DNA of 64,000 nucleotides, from positions 1,054,001-1,118,000 of the forward strand of contig NZ_CP012981.1 in the NCBI RefSeq assembly GCF_001411495.1, read 5' to 3'. This DNA comes from Burkholderia cepacia ATCC 25416 (GTDB lineage: Bacteria; Pseudomonadota; Gammaproteobacteria; Burkholderiales; Burkholderiaceae). Below are positions 18,451 to 27,464 of the stretch, in pieces (the stretch's first letter is position 1; each line of letters opens with the position of its first letter). The notes beneath the pieces were generated by a model. It ran no database searches, was not told where the DNA came from, and saw nothing but the letters and a program-made list of their open reading frames with translations. Position numbers and translations under genes: made by a program.

Positions 18451-19113
18451 GGGTGTTCTCCTGTTTGATCCGGGGGCACGAGGGTGCCGATGCGGATCCC
18501 GTGCAAGGTTGCGGAACTCGCCGACGCACGCGGTTGGCGGTACGTGGCCGTGCCCCGGGCGGGGTGCGCGGGGCGCCGGACGGCAAGCTGCGGGGCGGGC
18601 CGGCACGGCTCGCGCCGCCGCCCATTGGAGTCCATTATCGATATCGCCCTGAGGGGTTCGAGTGTTTTTTCAAACACTTAAGGCTTGTTACACGATGAAA
18701 TACGCAAAAACCCCGAGAAAAAGGGCGCGGAATCAGGAATGGAGACAGATGCAACTATTGTTGCGTCATCGTGAAAAAGCACTATAATTTTTACCGATTC
18801 GATTGCCGGCAGCCTTGCCCGGAAAGCCTTTCGTTATTGCACCGAGGCCATTGGATCCATCACAGCCGAACCCGCGCCGGCACTTGCTTTCCCGACTGAA
18901 GCTTTCAATTCGCCTTGTCGGAAAAATTCCTACACGGTTTACAGACAAATCCTGCATGGCATACGCCACTTCGCTGATACCGGCATAAATGCCGTTTGGC
19001 CAAAATTCGCCCTGTAAGACTATAAACGAGCCGACTGCGCGCCCAGAGCGCCCTGATCGAGCAAACGTTTTCATAACACGAATGGCCAAAGAAAGCTCTT
19101 TAACGGGGGAATC
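18451..19113. other. 663-bp control region upstream of flhDC
   Basis: No protein gene is supported in this gap. It contains a hairpin at 18661-18678 (AGTGTTT/AAACACT), the palindrome GCAACTATTGTTGC at 18751-18764, a sigma-70 promoter at 18761-18788, and then about 320 nt of untranslated leader before flhD. The length and structure fit a gene at the top of a regulatory cascade that receives many inputs. Confidence 0.6.
18761..18788 (+). promoter_or_regulatory. Sigma-70 promoter of flhDC
   Basis: TTGCGT (18761-18766) and TATAAT (18783-18788) are spaced by 16 bp. The perfect 5-bp inverted repeat GCAAC-TATT-GTTGC (18751-18764) overlaps the -35, so a repressor bound there would block RNA polymerase. 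Confidence 0.7.
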
Positions 19114-19434
19114 ATGAGCGCTACCAGCGAAATGCTCAGTGAGATCAAAGAGGTCAACCTGTCGTACCTCCTCCTCGCGCAACGCCTGCTGCGGGAAGAC
19201 AAGGCGATGGGCATGTTCCGCATGGGAATTTCCCAGGAACTGGCCGACGTGCTCGGGAACCTCACGCTCGCACAGACCGTGAAACTCGCCGCGTCCAACC
19301 AGATGCTGTGCCGCTTCCGCTTCGATGATCACGCGCTGCTGTCGTCGCTCGCCGACAAGGGCCGCAGCGATGTCGTCGCGCACGCCCACTCGGCCATCCT
19401 GATGGCCGGGCAGCAGGTCGAAGGCGTCCGCTGA
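19114..19434 (+). CDS. flhD: Flagellar master regulator subunit FlhD
   Basis: This 106-residue helical protein matches FlhD (SEMLSEIKEVNLSYLLLAQRLL, then a helix-turn-helix-like C-terminal half with the Cys in NQMLCRFRFDD). FlhD and FlhC form the heterohexamer FlhD4C2, which activates class II flagellar promoters with sigma-70. The ATG at 19114 has GGGGGA upstream. Beta-proteobacteria such as Burkholderia and Ralstonia use this enteric-type master switch rather than the FleQ/RpoN system of pseudomonads. flhC follows after 96 bp. Confidence 0.96.
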   Translation: MSATSEMLSEIKEVNLSYLLLAQRLLREDKAMGMFRMGISQELADVLGNLTLAQTVKLAASNQMLCRFRFDDHALLSSLADKGRSDVVAHAHSAILMAGQQVEGVR

Positions 19435-19530
19435 TCCATCACCCCGCCTTGCGTTGAGTCCCGGCGTGTCGCGCCGGCGGACAGCGTATTGGCCACCCAT
19501 CCGAATCACGTCAAGCGGACGGTTATCACC

Positions 19531-20085
19531 ATGGCAAGCAAAAGCGTCGTGATCGAGGTGAAGGAAATCACCCTCGCCATCGAACTGATCGAACTGGGCG
19601 CCCGGCTGCAGTTGCTGGAAGCGGAGACGAGCCTGTCGCGGGATCGTCTGATCAAGCTGTACAAGGAACTGAAGGGCGTGTCGCCGCCGAAGGGGATGCT
19701 GCCGTTCTCGACCGACTGGTTCATGACGTGGCAGCCGAACATCCACTCGTCGCTGTTCTACAACATCTACCGGTTCATGCAGGACCACGGCCGCTGCGAG
19801 CCGATCCAGTCGATCGTGAAGGCGTACCGGCTCTACCAGGAGCACGTGAACCTGTCCGGCGACGAGGCCGCGCTGAGCCTCACGCGCGCGTGGACGCTCG
19901 TGCGTTTCTTCGATTCGGGGATGCTGCAGATGACCCCCTGCACGCGCTGCGGCGGCCACTTCGTCGCGCATGCGCATGATCCACATCAAGGTTTCGTCTG
20001 CGGCCTTTGCCAGCCGCCGTCGCGCGCGGGCAAGACCCGCAAGGCCGCCGCCGCGCGCGCCGAACTGGCTGCCGCCGCAGCCTGA
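19531..20085 (+). CDS. flhC: Flagellar master regulator subunit FlhC
   Basis: This 184-residue partner of FlhD carries the zinc-binding C-terminal cluster CTRCGGHFVAHAHDPHQGFV followed by CGLC, giving the four Cys ligands. The middle region (LPFSTDWFMTWQPNIHSSLF) is highly typical of FlhC. Zn-bound FlhC provides much of the DNA contact of the FlhD4C2 complex. The ATG at 19531 begins the conserved MASKSVVIEVKEI; an in-frame upstream GTG at 19489 is less likely. It lies directly upstream of the sigma-28 promoter for motA. Confidence 0.96.
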   Translation: MASKSVVIEVKEITLAIELIELGARLQLLEAETSLSRDRLIKLYKELKGVSPPKGMLPFSTDWFMTWQPNIHSSLFYNIYRFMQDHGRCEPIQSIVKAYRLYQEHVNLSGDEAALSLTRAWTLVRFFDSGMLQMTPCTRCGGHFVAHAHDPHQGFVCGLCQPPSRAGKTRKAAAARAELAAAAA

Positions 20086-20212
20086 GCGCCGGGCCGGGCA
20101 AGGCCGAGCGGGCGCGAGCGGCCGCGCCGGGCGGCGCAAATCGCCCGCAAATCGTCCGCGAATCGTCTGTGAATTGCTGGTAAACACCGTCGGGCCGCCG
20201 CCGGGCGGCCGC

Positions 20213-20239
20213 GAAAGTTTTCCTGCCGACTGCCGTAAA
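20213..20239 (+). promoter_or_regulatory. Sigma-28 (FliA) promoter of the motA-che operon
   Basis: GAAAGTTT (20213-20220), an 11-bp spacer and GCCGTAAA (20232-20239) match TAAAGTTT-N11-GCCGATAA. It lies 47 bp upstream of the motA start and would place the whole mot-che operon in the late flagellar class. Confidence 0.8.
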
Positions 20240-20286
20240 CCTGTTTAACGGCGGTCTCCCCGCCGGTCATTCGTGAGGGACAGGCA

Positions 20287-21147
20287 GTGCTGATTATCGT
20301 GGGAACACTCGTGACGCTGTTGTCCGTCTTCGGCGGTTATGCGCTGGCAGGCGGGCATCTGGGCGCGTTGATCCAGCCCGTCGAGATCCTGATGATCGTG
20401 GGTGCCGGCGTCGGCGCATTCATCCTCGGCAACGGCGGCAAGACCATCAAGGCGACGCTGCGCGTGCTGCCGACGCTCTTCAAGGGCTCGAAATACACGA
20501 AGGATGTCTACATGGAGCTGATGGCGCTTCTTTACGTGCTGCTCGCGAAGGCACGCAAGGAAGGCACGCTCACGCTCGAGGCCGACATCGACGATCCGGA
20601 AAAGAGCCCGATCTTCACGCAATACCCGAAGATCCTCGCCGATCACCACATCGTCGAATTCCTGACCGACTACCTGCGCCTGATGGTGGGCGGCAACATG
20701 AACGCGTTCGAGATCGAGAGCCTGATGGACGAGGAGATCGAGACGCACCACGCGGAAGGCGAAGGCCCCGCGCATGCGTTGATGCGCGTCGGCGACGCGA
20801 TGCCGGCGTTCGGCATCGTCGCGGCCGTGATGGGCGTCGTGCACACGATGGCGTCCGCCGACAAGCCGCCCGCGGTGCTCGGCGCGATGATCGCGCAGGC
20901 GCTGGTCGGCACGTTCCTCGGGATCCTGCTGTCGTACGGGCTGATCGGGCCGCTCGCGAGCCTCGCGGAGCAGCGCGTCGCCGAGTCGACCAAGATGTTC
21001 CAGTGCATCAAGGTGACGATCCTCGCGACGCTGAACGGCTATGCGCCGGCGATCGCGGTCGAGTTCGGCCGCAAGGTGCTGTTCTCGACCGAGCGCCCGT
21101 CGTTTTCCGAGCTCGAAGAGCACGTGCGCCGCGTGAAGGCGAAGTGA
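20287..21147 (+). CDS. motA: Flagellar motor stator protein MotA
   Basis: This 286-residue inner-membrane protein has four helices: two near the N-terminus (VGTLVTLLSVFGGYALAGG and VEILMIVGAGVGAFILG) and two in the C-terminal half (MPAFGIVAAVMGVVHTM and FLGILLSYGLIGPLASL). The cytoplasmic loop carries charged residues that contact FliG. MotA5MotB2 is the proton-driven stator. The GTG at 20287 follows GAGGGACAGGC and starts the first helix correctly. motB follows after 13 bp, so both are co-translated. Confidence 0.96.
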   Translation: MLIIVGTLVTLLSVFGGYALAGGHLGALIQPVEILMIVGAGVGAFILGNGGKTIKATLRVLPTLFKGSKYTKDVYMELMALLYVLLAKARKEGTLTLEADIDDPEKSPIFTQYPKILADHHIVEFLTDYLRLMVGGNMNAFEIESLMDEEIETHHAEGEGPAHALMRVGDAMPAFGIVAAVMGVVHTMASADKPPAVLGAMIAQALVGTFLGILLSYGLIGPLASLAEQRVAESTKMFQCIKVTILATLNGYAPAIAVEFGRKVLFSTERPSFSELEEHVRRVKAK

Positions 21148-21160
21148 CGCGGAGCCGCCA

Positions 21161-22180
21161 ATGAGCAAGAGCAAGGATCGCGCAATCGTCGTCAAGCGGG
21201 TGGCCCCGGCGAAGAAGGGCCACCACGGCGGCGCATGGAAGCTCGCGTACGCGGACTTCATGACCGCGATGATGGCGTTCTTCCTGCTGATGTGGCTGTT
21301 GAGCTCGGTCACGCCGGTGCAGCTGAAGGGGATCGCCGAATACTTCAACACGCCGCTGAAGGCCGCGCTGTTCGGCAGCGGCGACCGCAGCTCGCAGGAT
21401 TCCAGCATCATCAACGGCGGCGGCCGCGACCTGTCGAGCGTCGACGCCGGCACGCTGCGCCGCACCGACGGCATGACGCAGCTCGCCGAGCGCCTCGCGA
21501 AAGCGGGCGACGAGAATTCCCGGTCGCAGGCGCAGGGTGCGCAGGACCGGCTCGAGCAGGCGCGCCTGCACGACCTGCAGATCAAGCTGATGGCCGCGAT
21601 CGAGGCCAACCCGACGCTGCGCCAGTTCAAGCAGCAGATCCGCATCGATTCGACGCTGATGGGGCTGCGCATCGAGATCGTCGATTCGCAGAAGCGGCCG
21701 ATGTTCGCGATGTCGAGCGACAACGTCGAGCCGTACATGCGCGACATCCTGCGCGAGATCGGCAAGACGCTGAACGACGTGCCGAACCGGATCATCGTCC
21801 AGGGCCATACCGACGCCGTGCCGTACGCGGGCGGCGAGGGCGGCTACAGCAACTGGGAACTGTCGGCCGATCGCGCGAACGCGTCGCGCCGCGAGCTGAT
21901 CTCCGGCGGCATGGACGAGGCGAAGGTGCTGCGGGTGCTCGGCCTCGCGTCGACGCAGAACCTGAACAAGGCCGACCCGCTCGATCCGGAAAACCGCCGG
22001 ATCAGCGTGATCGTGCTGAACCGCAAATCCGAAGAGGCGCTGATGCGCGACGATGCGACGACCACGACGCTGTCGGCCGATGCGGCCGGCTCGCAGCAGC
22101 TCGCGCAGCAGCTGGCCGGCCCGGCGCCGGCCGCGCGGCCGGCGCTCGCGGCGTCCGCCGTCGCCGTGCCGAAACCCTGA
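21161..22180 (+). CDS. motB: Flagellar motor stator protein MotB
   Basis: This 339-residue protein has a short basic N-terminus, the plug and single helix YADFMTAMMAFFLLMWLLSS with the essential proton-carrying Asp, and a C-terminal OmpA-like peptidoglycan-binding domain (IIVQGHTDAVPYAGG then ELSADRANASRREL). It anchors the stator to the cell wall. Spacing to motA is 13 bp. A low-complexity Ala-rich tail of about 30 residues follows the OmpA domain. The response regulator gene begins 24 bp downstream. Confidence 0.96.
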   Translation: MSKSKDRAIVVKRVAPAKKGHHGGAWKLAYADFMTAMMAFFLLMWLLSSVTPVQLKGIAEYFNTPLKAALFGSGDRSSQDSSIINGGGRDLSSVDAGTLRRTDGMTQLAERLAKAGDENSRSQAQGAQDRLEQARLHDLQIKLMAAIEANPTLRQFKQQIRIDSTLMGLRIEIVDSQKRPMFAMSSDNVEPYMRDILREIGKTLNDVPNRIIVQGHTDAVPYAGGEGGYSNWELSADRANASRRELISGGMDEAKVLRVLGLASTQNLNKADPLDPENRRISVIVLNRKSEEALMRDDATTTTLSADAAGSQQLAQQLAGPAPAARPALAASAVAVPKP

Positions 22181-22204
22181 CGCTTAAAAGATTCCGAGAC
22201 AGAC

Positions 22205-22582
22205 ATGATCCGAACCATTCTCGCCATCGACGACTCCGCGACCATGCGTGCGCTGCTCCAGGCGACGCTGGCGCAGGCCGGCTACGACGTGACGGTGGCG
22301 CCGGACGGCGAGGCCGGCTTCGACCTGGCGGCCACCGTGCCGTACGACCTGGTGCTGACCGACCAGAACATGCCGCGCAAGAGCGGGCTCGAAGTGATCG
22401 CCGCGCTGCGCAAGCTGACCGCCTATACGGAAACGCCGATCCTCGTGCTGACGACCGAAGGCAGCGACGCATTCAAGGACGCCGCGCGCGACGCGGGCGC
22501 GACCGGCTGGATCGAGAAGCCGATCGACCCCGCCGTGCTGGTCGACCTGGTCGCGACGCTGTCCGAACCGGCCGCCTCCTGA
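22205..22582 (+). CDS. CheY-type single-domain response regulator (first of two)
   Basis: This 125-residue receiver domain has the acidic pair in IDDSATMR, the phospho-acceptor Asp in LTDQNMPRKSG, the Thr switch in LVLTTEG and the Lys in IEKPIDP. It differs clearly from the CheY at 30389-30784. It sits between motB and cheA, the place of the first cheY in Burkholderia che operons. It may act as a phosphate sink or in an adaptation branch rather than binding FliM; that is inference. Translation starts 24 bp after motB. Confidence 0.88.
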   Translation: MIRTILAIDDSATMRALLQATLAQAGYDVTVAPDGEAGFDLAATVPYDLVLTDQNMPRKSGLEVIAALRKLTAYTETPILVLTTEGSDAFKDAARDAGATGWIEKPIDPAVLVDLVATLSEPAAS

Positions 22583-22615
22583 CATTCACGCGACGCATTC
22601 AACCCGGGACCGGGC

Positions 22616-24889
22616 ATGACTCTCGACATCACTCAGTTCTACCAGACATTTTTCGACGAAGCGGACGAGCTGCTCGCGCAGATGGAGCAGTTGCTGCTGA
22701 ACCTCGACGTCGGTTCGCCCGACCCCGAGGATCTGGCCGCGATCTTCCGTGCCGCGCATTCGATCAAGGGCGGCGCCGCGACGTTCGGCTTTTCCGCGCT
22801 GACCGATACGACGCACATCCTCGAATCGCTGCTCGACCGCGCACGCAACCATGAGCTGACGCTGACCAAGGAAATGGTCGACGCGTTCCTCGAGACCAAG
22901 GACGTGCTGTCCGACCAGCTCGTCGACTACCGCGCGAGCGCCGAACCGGACGCGGCCGCCGCCGCGACGATCTGCGCGAAGCTCGAGCGGCTGAAGGCCG
23001 AGAGCGGGGCGGATGCGCCGGCTGCCGCTGCCGCGCCGGTCGCCGCTGTCGCCGAACCTGTCGCGCCGGCCGCGCCGGCCGTGGAGACGGCCGCCGGCGA
23101 CGCTCGTGCGCCCGATCACGTGGTCGAGCAGGCCGTCGCGGCTGCGCATCCGGCAGCCGATGCCGGCGCGGACGAAGGCGGCCCGCACCTGAAGATCACG
23201 CTCGTGGGCGTCGACGCGAAGGACCAGGAGCTGCTGACCGAGGAACTCGGCAACCTCGGCCGGATCGTGGGCCGCGAGCAAGCGGGCGCCGACCTGACGC
23301 TGTGGGTCGAATCGGACGTGCCGTCCGACGACATCGTCGCCGTGTGCTGCTTCGTGATCGACGAAAGCCAGATCCGCGTCGCGCACGGCACGGCGCCGGC
23401 CGCGCCGGCCGCCGCTCATGAAGCCGCGGCACCCGCTGCGGCACCCGCTCCCGCTGCAGAACCGGCCGCCGCCGCGCAACCGGTACGCGCCGAGGTCTTC
23501 GCGCCGCAGGCCGCCGCGCAACCGGCCGCACCGGCATCGGCGCCGCCGCCCGCGCCCGCCGCGCCGGCCGCCGCCGCGCCCGCGCCGCAGCCGGCCCAGC
23601 AAGCGCACGCCGACCACGCGCCGCAGGCCGCCGCGCATCACGACGACAAGCGCGCGCGCCCGGCCGCCGCGGCCGCATCGGGCGCCGAAGGCAGCTCGAT
23701 CCGCGTCGGCGTCGAGAAGGTCGACCAGCTGATCAACCTCGTCGGCGAACTCGTGATCACGCAGGCGATGCTCGCGGAAACCGCGAGCGCGTTCGATCCG
23801 GCGCTGCACGACCGCCTGTTCAACGGGATGGCGCAGCTCGAGCGCAACGCGCGCGACCTGCAGGAAGCGGTGATGTCGATCCGGATGATGCCGATGGACT
23901 ACGTGTTCAGCCGCTTCCCGCGGCTCGTGCGCGACCTCGCCGGCAAGCTCGGCAAGCAGGTCGAGCTCGTCACGTTCGGCCAGGCGACCGAGCTCGACAA
24001 GAGCCTGATCGAACGGATCATCGATCCGCTCACCCACCTCGTGCGCAACAGCCTCGACCACGGGATCGAGACGGTCGACAAGCGCGTCGCCGCCGGCAAG
24101 GACGCGGTCGGCCAGCTCGTGCTGTCGGCCGCGCATCACGGCGGCAACATCGTGATCGAGGTGAGCGACGACGGCGCGGGCCTGAACCGCGAACGCATTC
24201 TCGCGAAGGCCGCGAAGCAGGGCATGCAGGTGTCCGACAACATCAGCGACGACGAAGTCTGGCAACTGATCTTCGCGCCGGGCTTCTCGACCGCCGAGAC
24301 GGTGACCGACGTGTCGGGCCGCGGCGTCGGGATGGACGTCGTGAAGCGCAACATCCAGTCGATGGGCGGCCACGTCGAGATCACGTCGCAGGCCGGCCGC
24401 GGCACGACCACGCGGATCGTGCTGCCGCTCACGCTCGCGATCCTCGACGGGATGTCGGTGAAGGTCGGCAACGAGATCTTCATCCTGCCGCTGAACTTCG
24501 TGATGGAGTCGCTGCAGCCGTCGAACGACGACATCTACACGGTCGGCAACGGCGAGCGCGTGGTGCGCGTGCGCGGCGAATACCTGCCGCTCGTCGCGCT
24601 GCACGAGGTGTTCTCGGTCGATGACGCGCGCACCGACCCGACGCAGGGGATCGTCACGATCATGGAAACCGAGGGGCGCCGCTTCGCGATGCTGATCGAC
24701 GAACTGGTCGGCCAGCAGCAGGTGGTCGTGAAGAACCTCGAAACCAACTACCGCAAGGTGCACGGCATCTCGGCGGCGACCATCCTCGGCGACGGCAGCG
24801 TCGCGCTGATCGTCGACGTCGCGGCGCTGAACCGCGAAACCCGTGCGACGCACGGCGCCCGTGCCGGCGCCGAGCTCGCGATGTTCTGA
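22616..24889 (+). CDS. cheA: Chemotaxis histidine kinase CheA
   Basis: This 757-residue kinase has the P1 Hpt domain with the phospho-His in FRAAHSIKGGAATF (about residue 48), a P2-like CheY-binding domain (around 190-265, GPHLKITLVGVDAKDQELL), P3 dimerisation, the P4 HATPase domain (N box LVRNSLDHGIE, G1 box VSDDGAGLN, G2 box GRGVGMDVVK) and a CheW-like P5 domain. Two very long Ala/Pro linkers flank P2 (about residues 130-185 and 268-355), longer than in E. coli. It phosphorylates CheY and CheB under receptor control. The ATG at 22616 gives a complete P1 domain. Confidence 0.97.
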   Translation: MTLDITQFYQTFFDEADELLAQMEQLLLNLDVGSPDPEDLAAIFRAAHSIKGGAATFGFSALTDTTHILESLLDRARNHELTLTKEMVDAFLETKDVLSDQLVDYRASAEPDAAAAATICAKLERLKAESGADAPAAAAAPVAAVAEPVAPAAPAVETAAGDARAPDHVVEQAVAAAHPAADAGADEGGPHLKITLVGVDAKDQELLTEELGNLGRIVGREQAGADLTLWVESDVPSDDIVAVCCFVIDESQIRVAHGTAPAAPAAAHEAAAPAAAPAPAAEPAAAAQPVRAEVFAPQAAAQPAAPASAPPPAPAAPAAAAPAPQPAQQAHADHAPQAAAHHDDKRARPAAAAASGAEGSSIRVGVEKVDQLINLVGELVITQAMLAETASAFDPALHDRLFNGMAQLERNARDLQEAVMSIRMMPMDYVFSRFPRLVRDLAGKLGKQVELVTFGQATELDKSLIERIIDPLTHLVRNSLDHGIETVDKRVAAGKDAVGQLVLSAAHHGGNIVIEVSDDGAGLNRERILAKAAKQGMQVSDNISDDEVWQLIFAPGFSTAETVTDVSGRGVGMDVVKRNIQSMGGHVEITSQAGRGTTTRIVLPLTLAILDGMSVKVGNEIFILPLNFVMESLQPSNDDIYTVGNGERVVRVRGEYLPLVALHEVFSVDDARTDPTQGIVTIMETEGRRFAMLIDELVGQQQVVVKNLETNYRKVHGISAATILGDGSVALIVDVAALNRETRATHGARAGAELAMF

Positions 24890-24922
24890 TGTCTCTCGCC
24901 ATTCAACCGATTGGGGGCAAAC

Positions 24923-25456
24923 GTGTCTGCTGAAGTCCAAATGATCAATCCGGCCGCGGCGAACGCGGCAACGAGCCGCCGCGACGCGGAACAAGGCGAC
25001 GCGACGGGCCAGGAATTCCTGGTGTTCACGCTCGGCGACGAGGAATACGGGATCGACATCCTGAAGGTGCAGGAAATCCGCGGCTACGACAGCGTCACGC
25101 GCATCGCGAACGCGCCGGATTTCATCAAGGGCGTGATCAACCTGCGCGGGATCATCGTGCCGATCGTCGACATGCGGATCAAGTTCCATCTCGGCCGCGT
25201 CGAGTACGACCACCAGACGGTCGTGATCATCCTGAACGTCGCGCATCGCGTGGTCGGGATGGTGGTCGACGGCGTGTCGGACGTGCTGACGCTGCAGACC
25301 GACCAGATCATGCCGGCGCCGGAATTCGGCGCGACGCTGACGACCGAGTACCTGACGGGCCTCGGCACGGTCGACGGCCGGATGCTGATCCTGATGGACA
25401 TCGAGAAGCTGATGTCGAGCCGTGAAATGGCGCTGATCGAGACGCTCGGCGGGTAA
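24923..25456 (+). CDS. cheW: Chemotaxis coupling protein CheW
   Basis: This 177-residue protein is a single CheW domain ([21 protein letters not shown], then [15 protein letters not shown]) with a short Ala-rich N-terminal extension. CheW bridges receptors and CheA in the signalling array. The start is chosen at the GTG at 24923, seven bases after a GGGGG site; an ATG at 24941 is a shorter option. It ends with a C-terminal ETLGG that often marks CheW proteins. The chemoreceptor gene follows after 37 bp. Confidence 0.95.
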   Translation: MSAEVQMINPAAANAATSRRDAEQGDATGQEFLVFTLGDEEYGIDILKVQEIRGYDSVTRIANAPDFIKGVINLRGIIVPIVDMRIKFHLGRVEYDHQTVVIILNVAHRVVGMVVDGVSDVLTLQTDQIMPAPEFGATLTTEYLTGLGTVDGRMLILMDIEKLMSSREMALIETLGG

Positions 25457-25493
25457 GCGCGCCGCGCGCGCAGGAATTTCGGGAGAATCTGCA

Positions 25494-27461
25494 ATGTTGC
25501 ATAACTGGTCGATCCGCACGACGCTCACGGCGGTCGGACTCATCCTCGTGGCGCTGGCCGCAGCCGTCGGCGGGCTCGGCCTGTACGCGCTGAATCAAGC
25601 GAGCCGCTCGCTCGACGAGATCGCGCACGTCGACCTGCCGGCGATCCATGCGCTCGACGACACGTCGGCGCAGTTGCTGCGCGCGCGCGTGGCGCTCGAC
25701 CGCTTCCGCACCCTGACCGAAACCGGCAACACGGCCGACGCGGCCAAGGTGCTCGACCGCGCGCAGGAGCTGTACGCGAAGTCGAACCAGAACTGGCAGG
25801 CGTTCCAGGCCACGCCGAAGCTCGGCGTCGAGCAGGCGCTCGTCGACGAACTCGCCGCACGCTATGCGACGATCGTGAAGGAAGGCGTCGAGCCCGAATT
25901 CGCGGCCGCGCGCGCGGGCGACATGGCCGCGTACCACGCGGTCGCCGATACCAAGATCAGCCCGATGTTCGTCGCGTACGACCAGGCGGCAGCGGCCGTG
26001 GTCGCGTCGCTGCAGAAGCGCGCGGAAGATCGCCAGGCCGCGACGCAATCGCAGATCTCGCTGATGATCGGGCTGATCGCGGCGGGCATCGCGATCGCGT
26101 TCGTCGTCGTGATCGCGATCCGCTTCGCGCTGCGCGGGCTGATCGTGCAGCCGCTCGAGGACGCGATCGCGCACTTCGAGCGCATCGCCGGCGGCGACCT
26201 CACCGAGCCGGTGAACGTGTTCAGCACCAACGAGATCGGCCGCCTGTTCGGCGGCATCAAGCGGATGCAGGACGCCGTCACGACGATGGTGCAGGCCGTG
26301 CATCGCGGCACCGAGTCGATCGACGTCGGCGCGCGCGAGATCTCGACCGGCAACACCGACCTGTCGCAGCGTACCGAGGAGCAGGCCGCGTCGCTGCAGG
26401 AAACCGCGTCGAGCATGGAGCAGCTGACGGGCACCGTGCGCCAGAACGCGGAGAACGCGCGGCAGGCCAGCCAGCTCGCGGTGAACGCGTCCGACATCGC
26501 GACGCAGGGCGGCGACGTGGTCGGCCAGGTCGTGTCGACGATGCAGGACATCGCGGCGAGCTCGGGCAAGGTCGTCGACATCATCGGCACGATCGAAGGC
26601 ATCGCGTTCCAGACCAACATCCTCGCGCTGAACGCGGCGGTCGAAGCCGCGCGCGCGGGCGAACAGGGCCGCGGCTTCGCGGTGGTCGCGGGCGAGGTGC
26701 GCTCGCTCGCGCAGCGCAGCGCGAGCGCCGCGAAGGAAATCAAGCAGCTGATCGGCGATTCGGCCGAGAAGGTCGAAAGCGGGTCGGCGCTCGTGTCGCG
26801 CGCCGGTTCGACGATGGACGAGATCGTGCAGGCCGTGCGCCGCGTGACCGACATCATGGGCGAGATCAGCGCCGCGTCGGACGAGCAGTCGACCGGCATC
26901 GAGCAGGTCAACCGCGCGGTCGGCCAGATGGATTCGGTCACGCAGCAGAACGCGGCGCTCGTCGAGCAGGCGGCCGCCGCGGCCGCGTCGCTCGAGGAGC
27001 AGACGCGCCAGATGAAGACGGTTGTGGCCGGCTGGCGCGTCGCGGGCGGCATCGTGCTCGCGCCGTCGCGCGGTGTCGCGCGGCCGGTCGCGCATGAACC
27101 GGCGCATACGCCGGCGCTGACGTCGGAGCCGCGTTTCGACGCGGCGCCGGTCGCCGCGCTGCCGGCCCCGCAGGCCGCCGCCCAACCGGCACGGCGTGCC
27201 GCGCCGGCGCCGCGTGCCGCGGCCGCGTCGGGCGCCGGTCACGAACCGAAGCGCGCGGCCGATGCCGGTGCGCATGCGCGGAAGGACGCGCCGGCTTCCC
27301 GCGGCGCCGCCGCGGGCGGCTACGGGCCGCGTCTCGCGAAAACCGCCGCGCCGGCCGACAAGCCGGCCGCGAAGCCCGCGCTCGTGCGCCCGGCGCTGAA
27401 CGGCGAGAAGCCGGCGCCGGCCACGTCCGGCACGTCCGATGACGATTGGGAGACCTTCTAA
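25494..27461 (+). CDS. Methyl-accepting chemotaxis protein (Tar/Tsr-like)
   Basis: This 655-residue receptor has TM1 (about 11-33), a periplasmic four-helix bundle, TM2 (about 186-212, [19 protein letters not shown]), a HAMP domain and the cytoplasmic helical hairpin with the tip [20 protein letters not shown]. Methylation helices flank it (for example [20 protein letters not shown]). An unusually long Ala/Pro-rich tail of about 120 residues ends in DDDWETF, matching the NWETF-type pentapeptide that tethers CheR and CheB. cheR begins three bases after its stop, consistent with co-regulated adaptation. The ligand is unknown. Confidence 0.94.
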   Translation: MLHNWSIRTTLTAVGLILVALAAAVGGLGLYALNQASRSLDEIAHVDLPAIHALDDTSAQLLRARVALDRFRTLTETGNTADAAKVLDRAQELYAKSNQNWQAFQATPKLGVEQALVDELAARYATIVKEGVEPEFAAARAGDMAAYHAVADTKISPMFVAYDQAAAAVVASLQKRAEDRQAATQSQISLMIGLIAAGIAIAFVVVIAIRFALRGLIVQPLEDAIAHFERIAGGDLTEPVNVFSTNEIGRLFGGIKRMQDAVTTMVQAVHRGTESIDVGAREISTGNTDLSQRTEEQAASLQETASSMEQLTGTVRQNAENARQASQLAVNASDIATQGGDVVGQVVSTMQDIAASSGKVVDIIGTIEGIAFQTNILALNAAVEAARAGEQGRGFAVVAGEVRSLAQRSASAAKEIKQLIGDSAEKVESGSALVSRAGSTMDEIVQAVRRVTDIMGEISAASDEQSTGIEQVNRAVGQMDSVTQQNAALVEQAAAAAASLEEQTRQMKTVVAGWRVAGGIVLAPSRGVARPVAHEPAHTPALTSEPRFDAAPVAALPAPQAAAQPARRAAPAPRAAAASGAGHEPKRAADAGAHARKDAPASRGAAAGGYGPRLAKTAAPADKPAAKPALVRPALNGEKPAPATSGTSDDDWETF

Positions 27462-27464
27462 ATC

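Noticed and set aside
18766..20187. A 473-residue minus-strand frame opposite flhDC.
   Set aside because: It covers the flhDC promoter and both genes; its product has no similarity and no upstream signals.
22586..25543. A 985-residue frame on the minus strand opposite cheA and cheW.
   Set aside because: It is His/Arg/Asp/Gly-rich with no recognisable domain and lies exactly under two real genes. Long antisense frames are expected in DNA with this codon bias.
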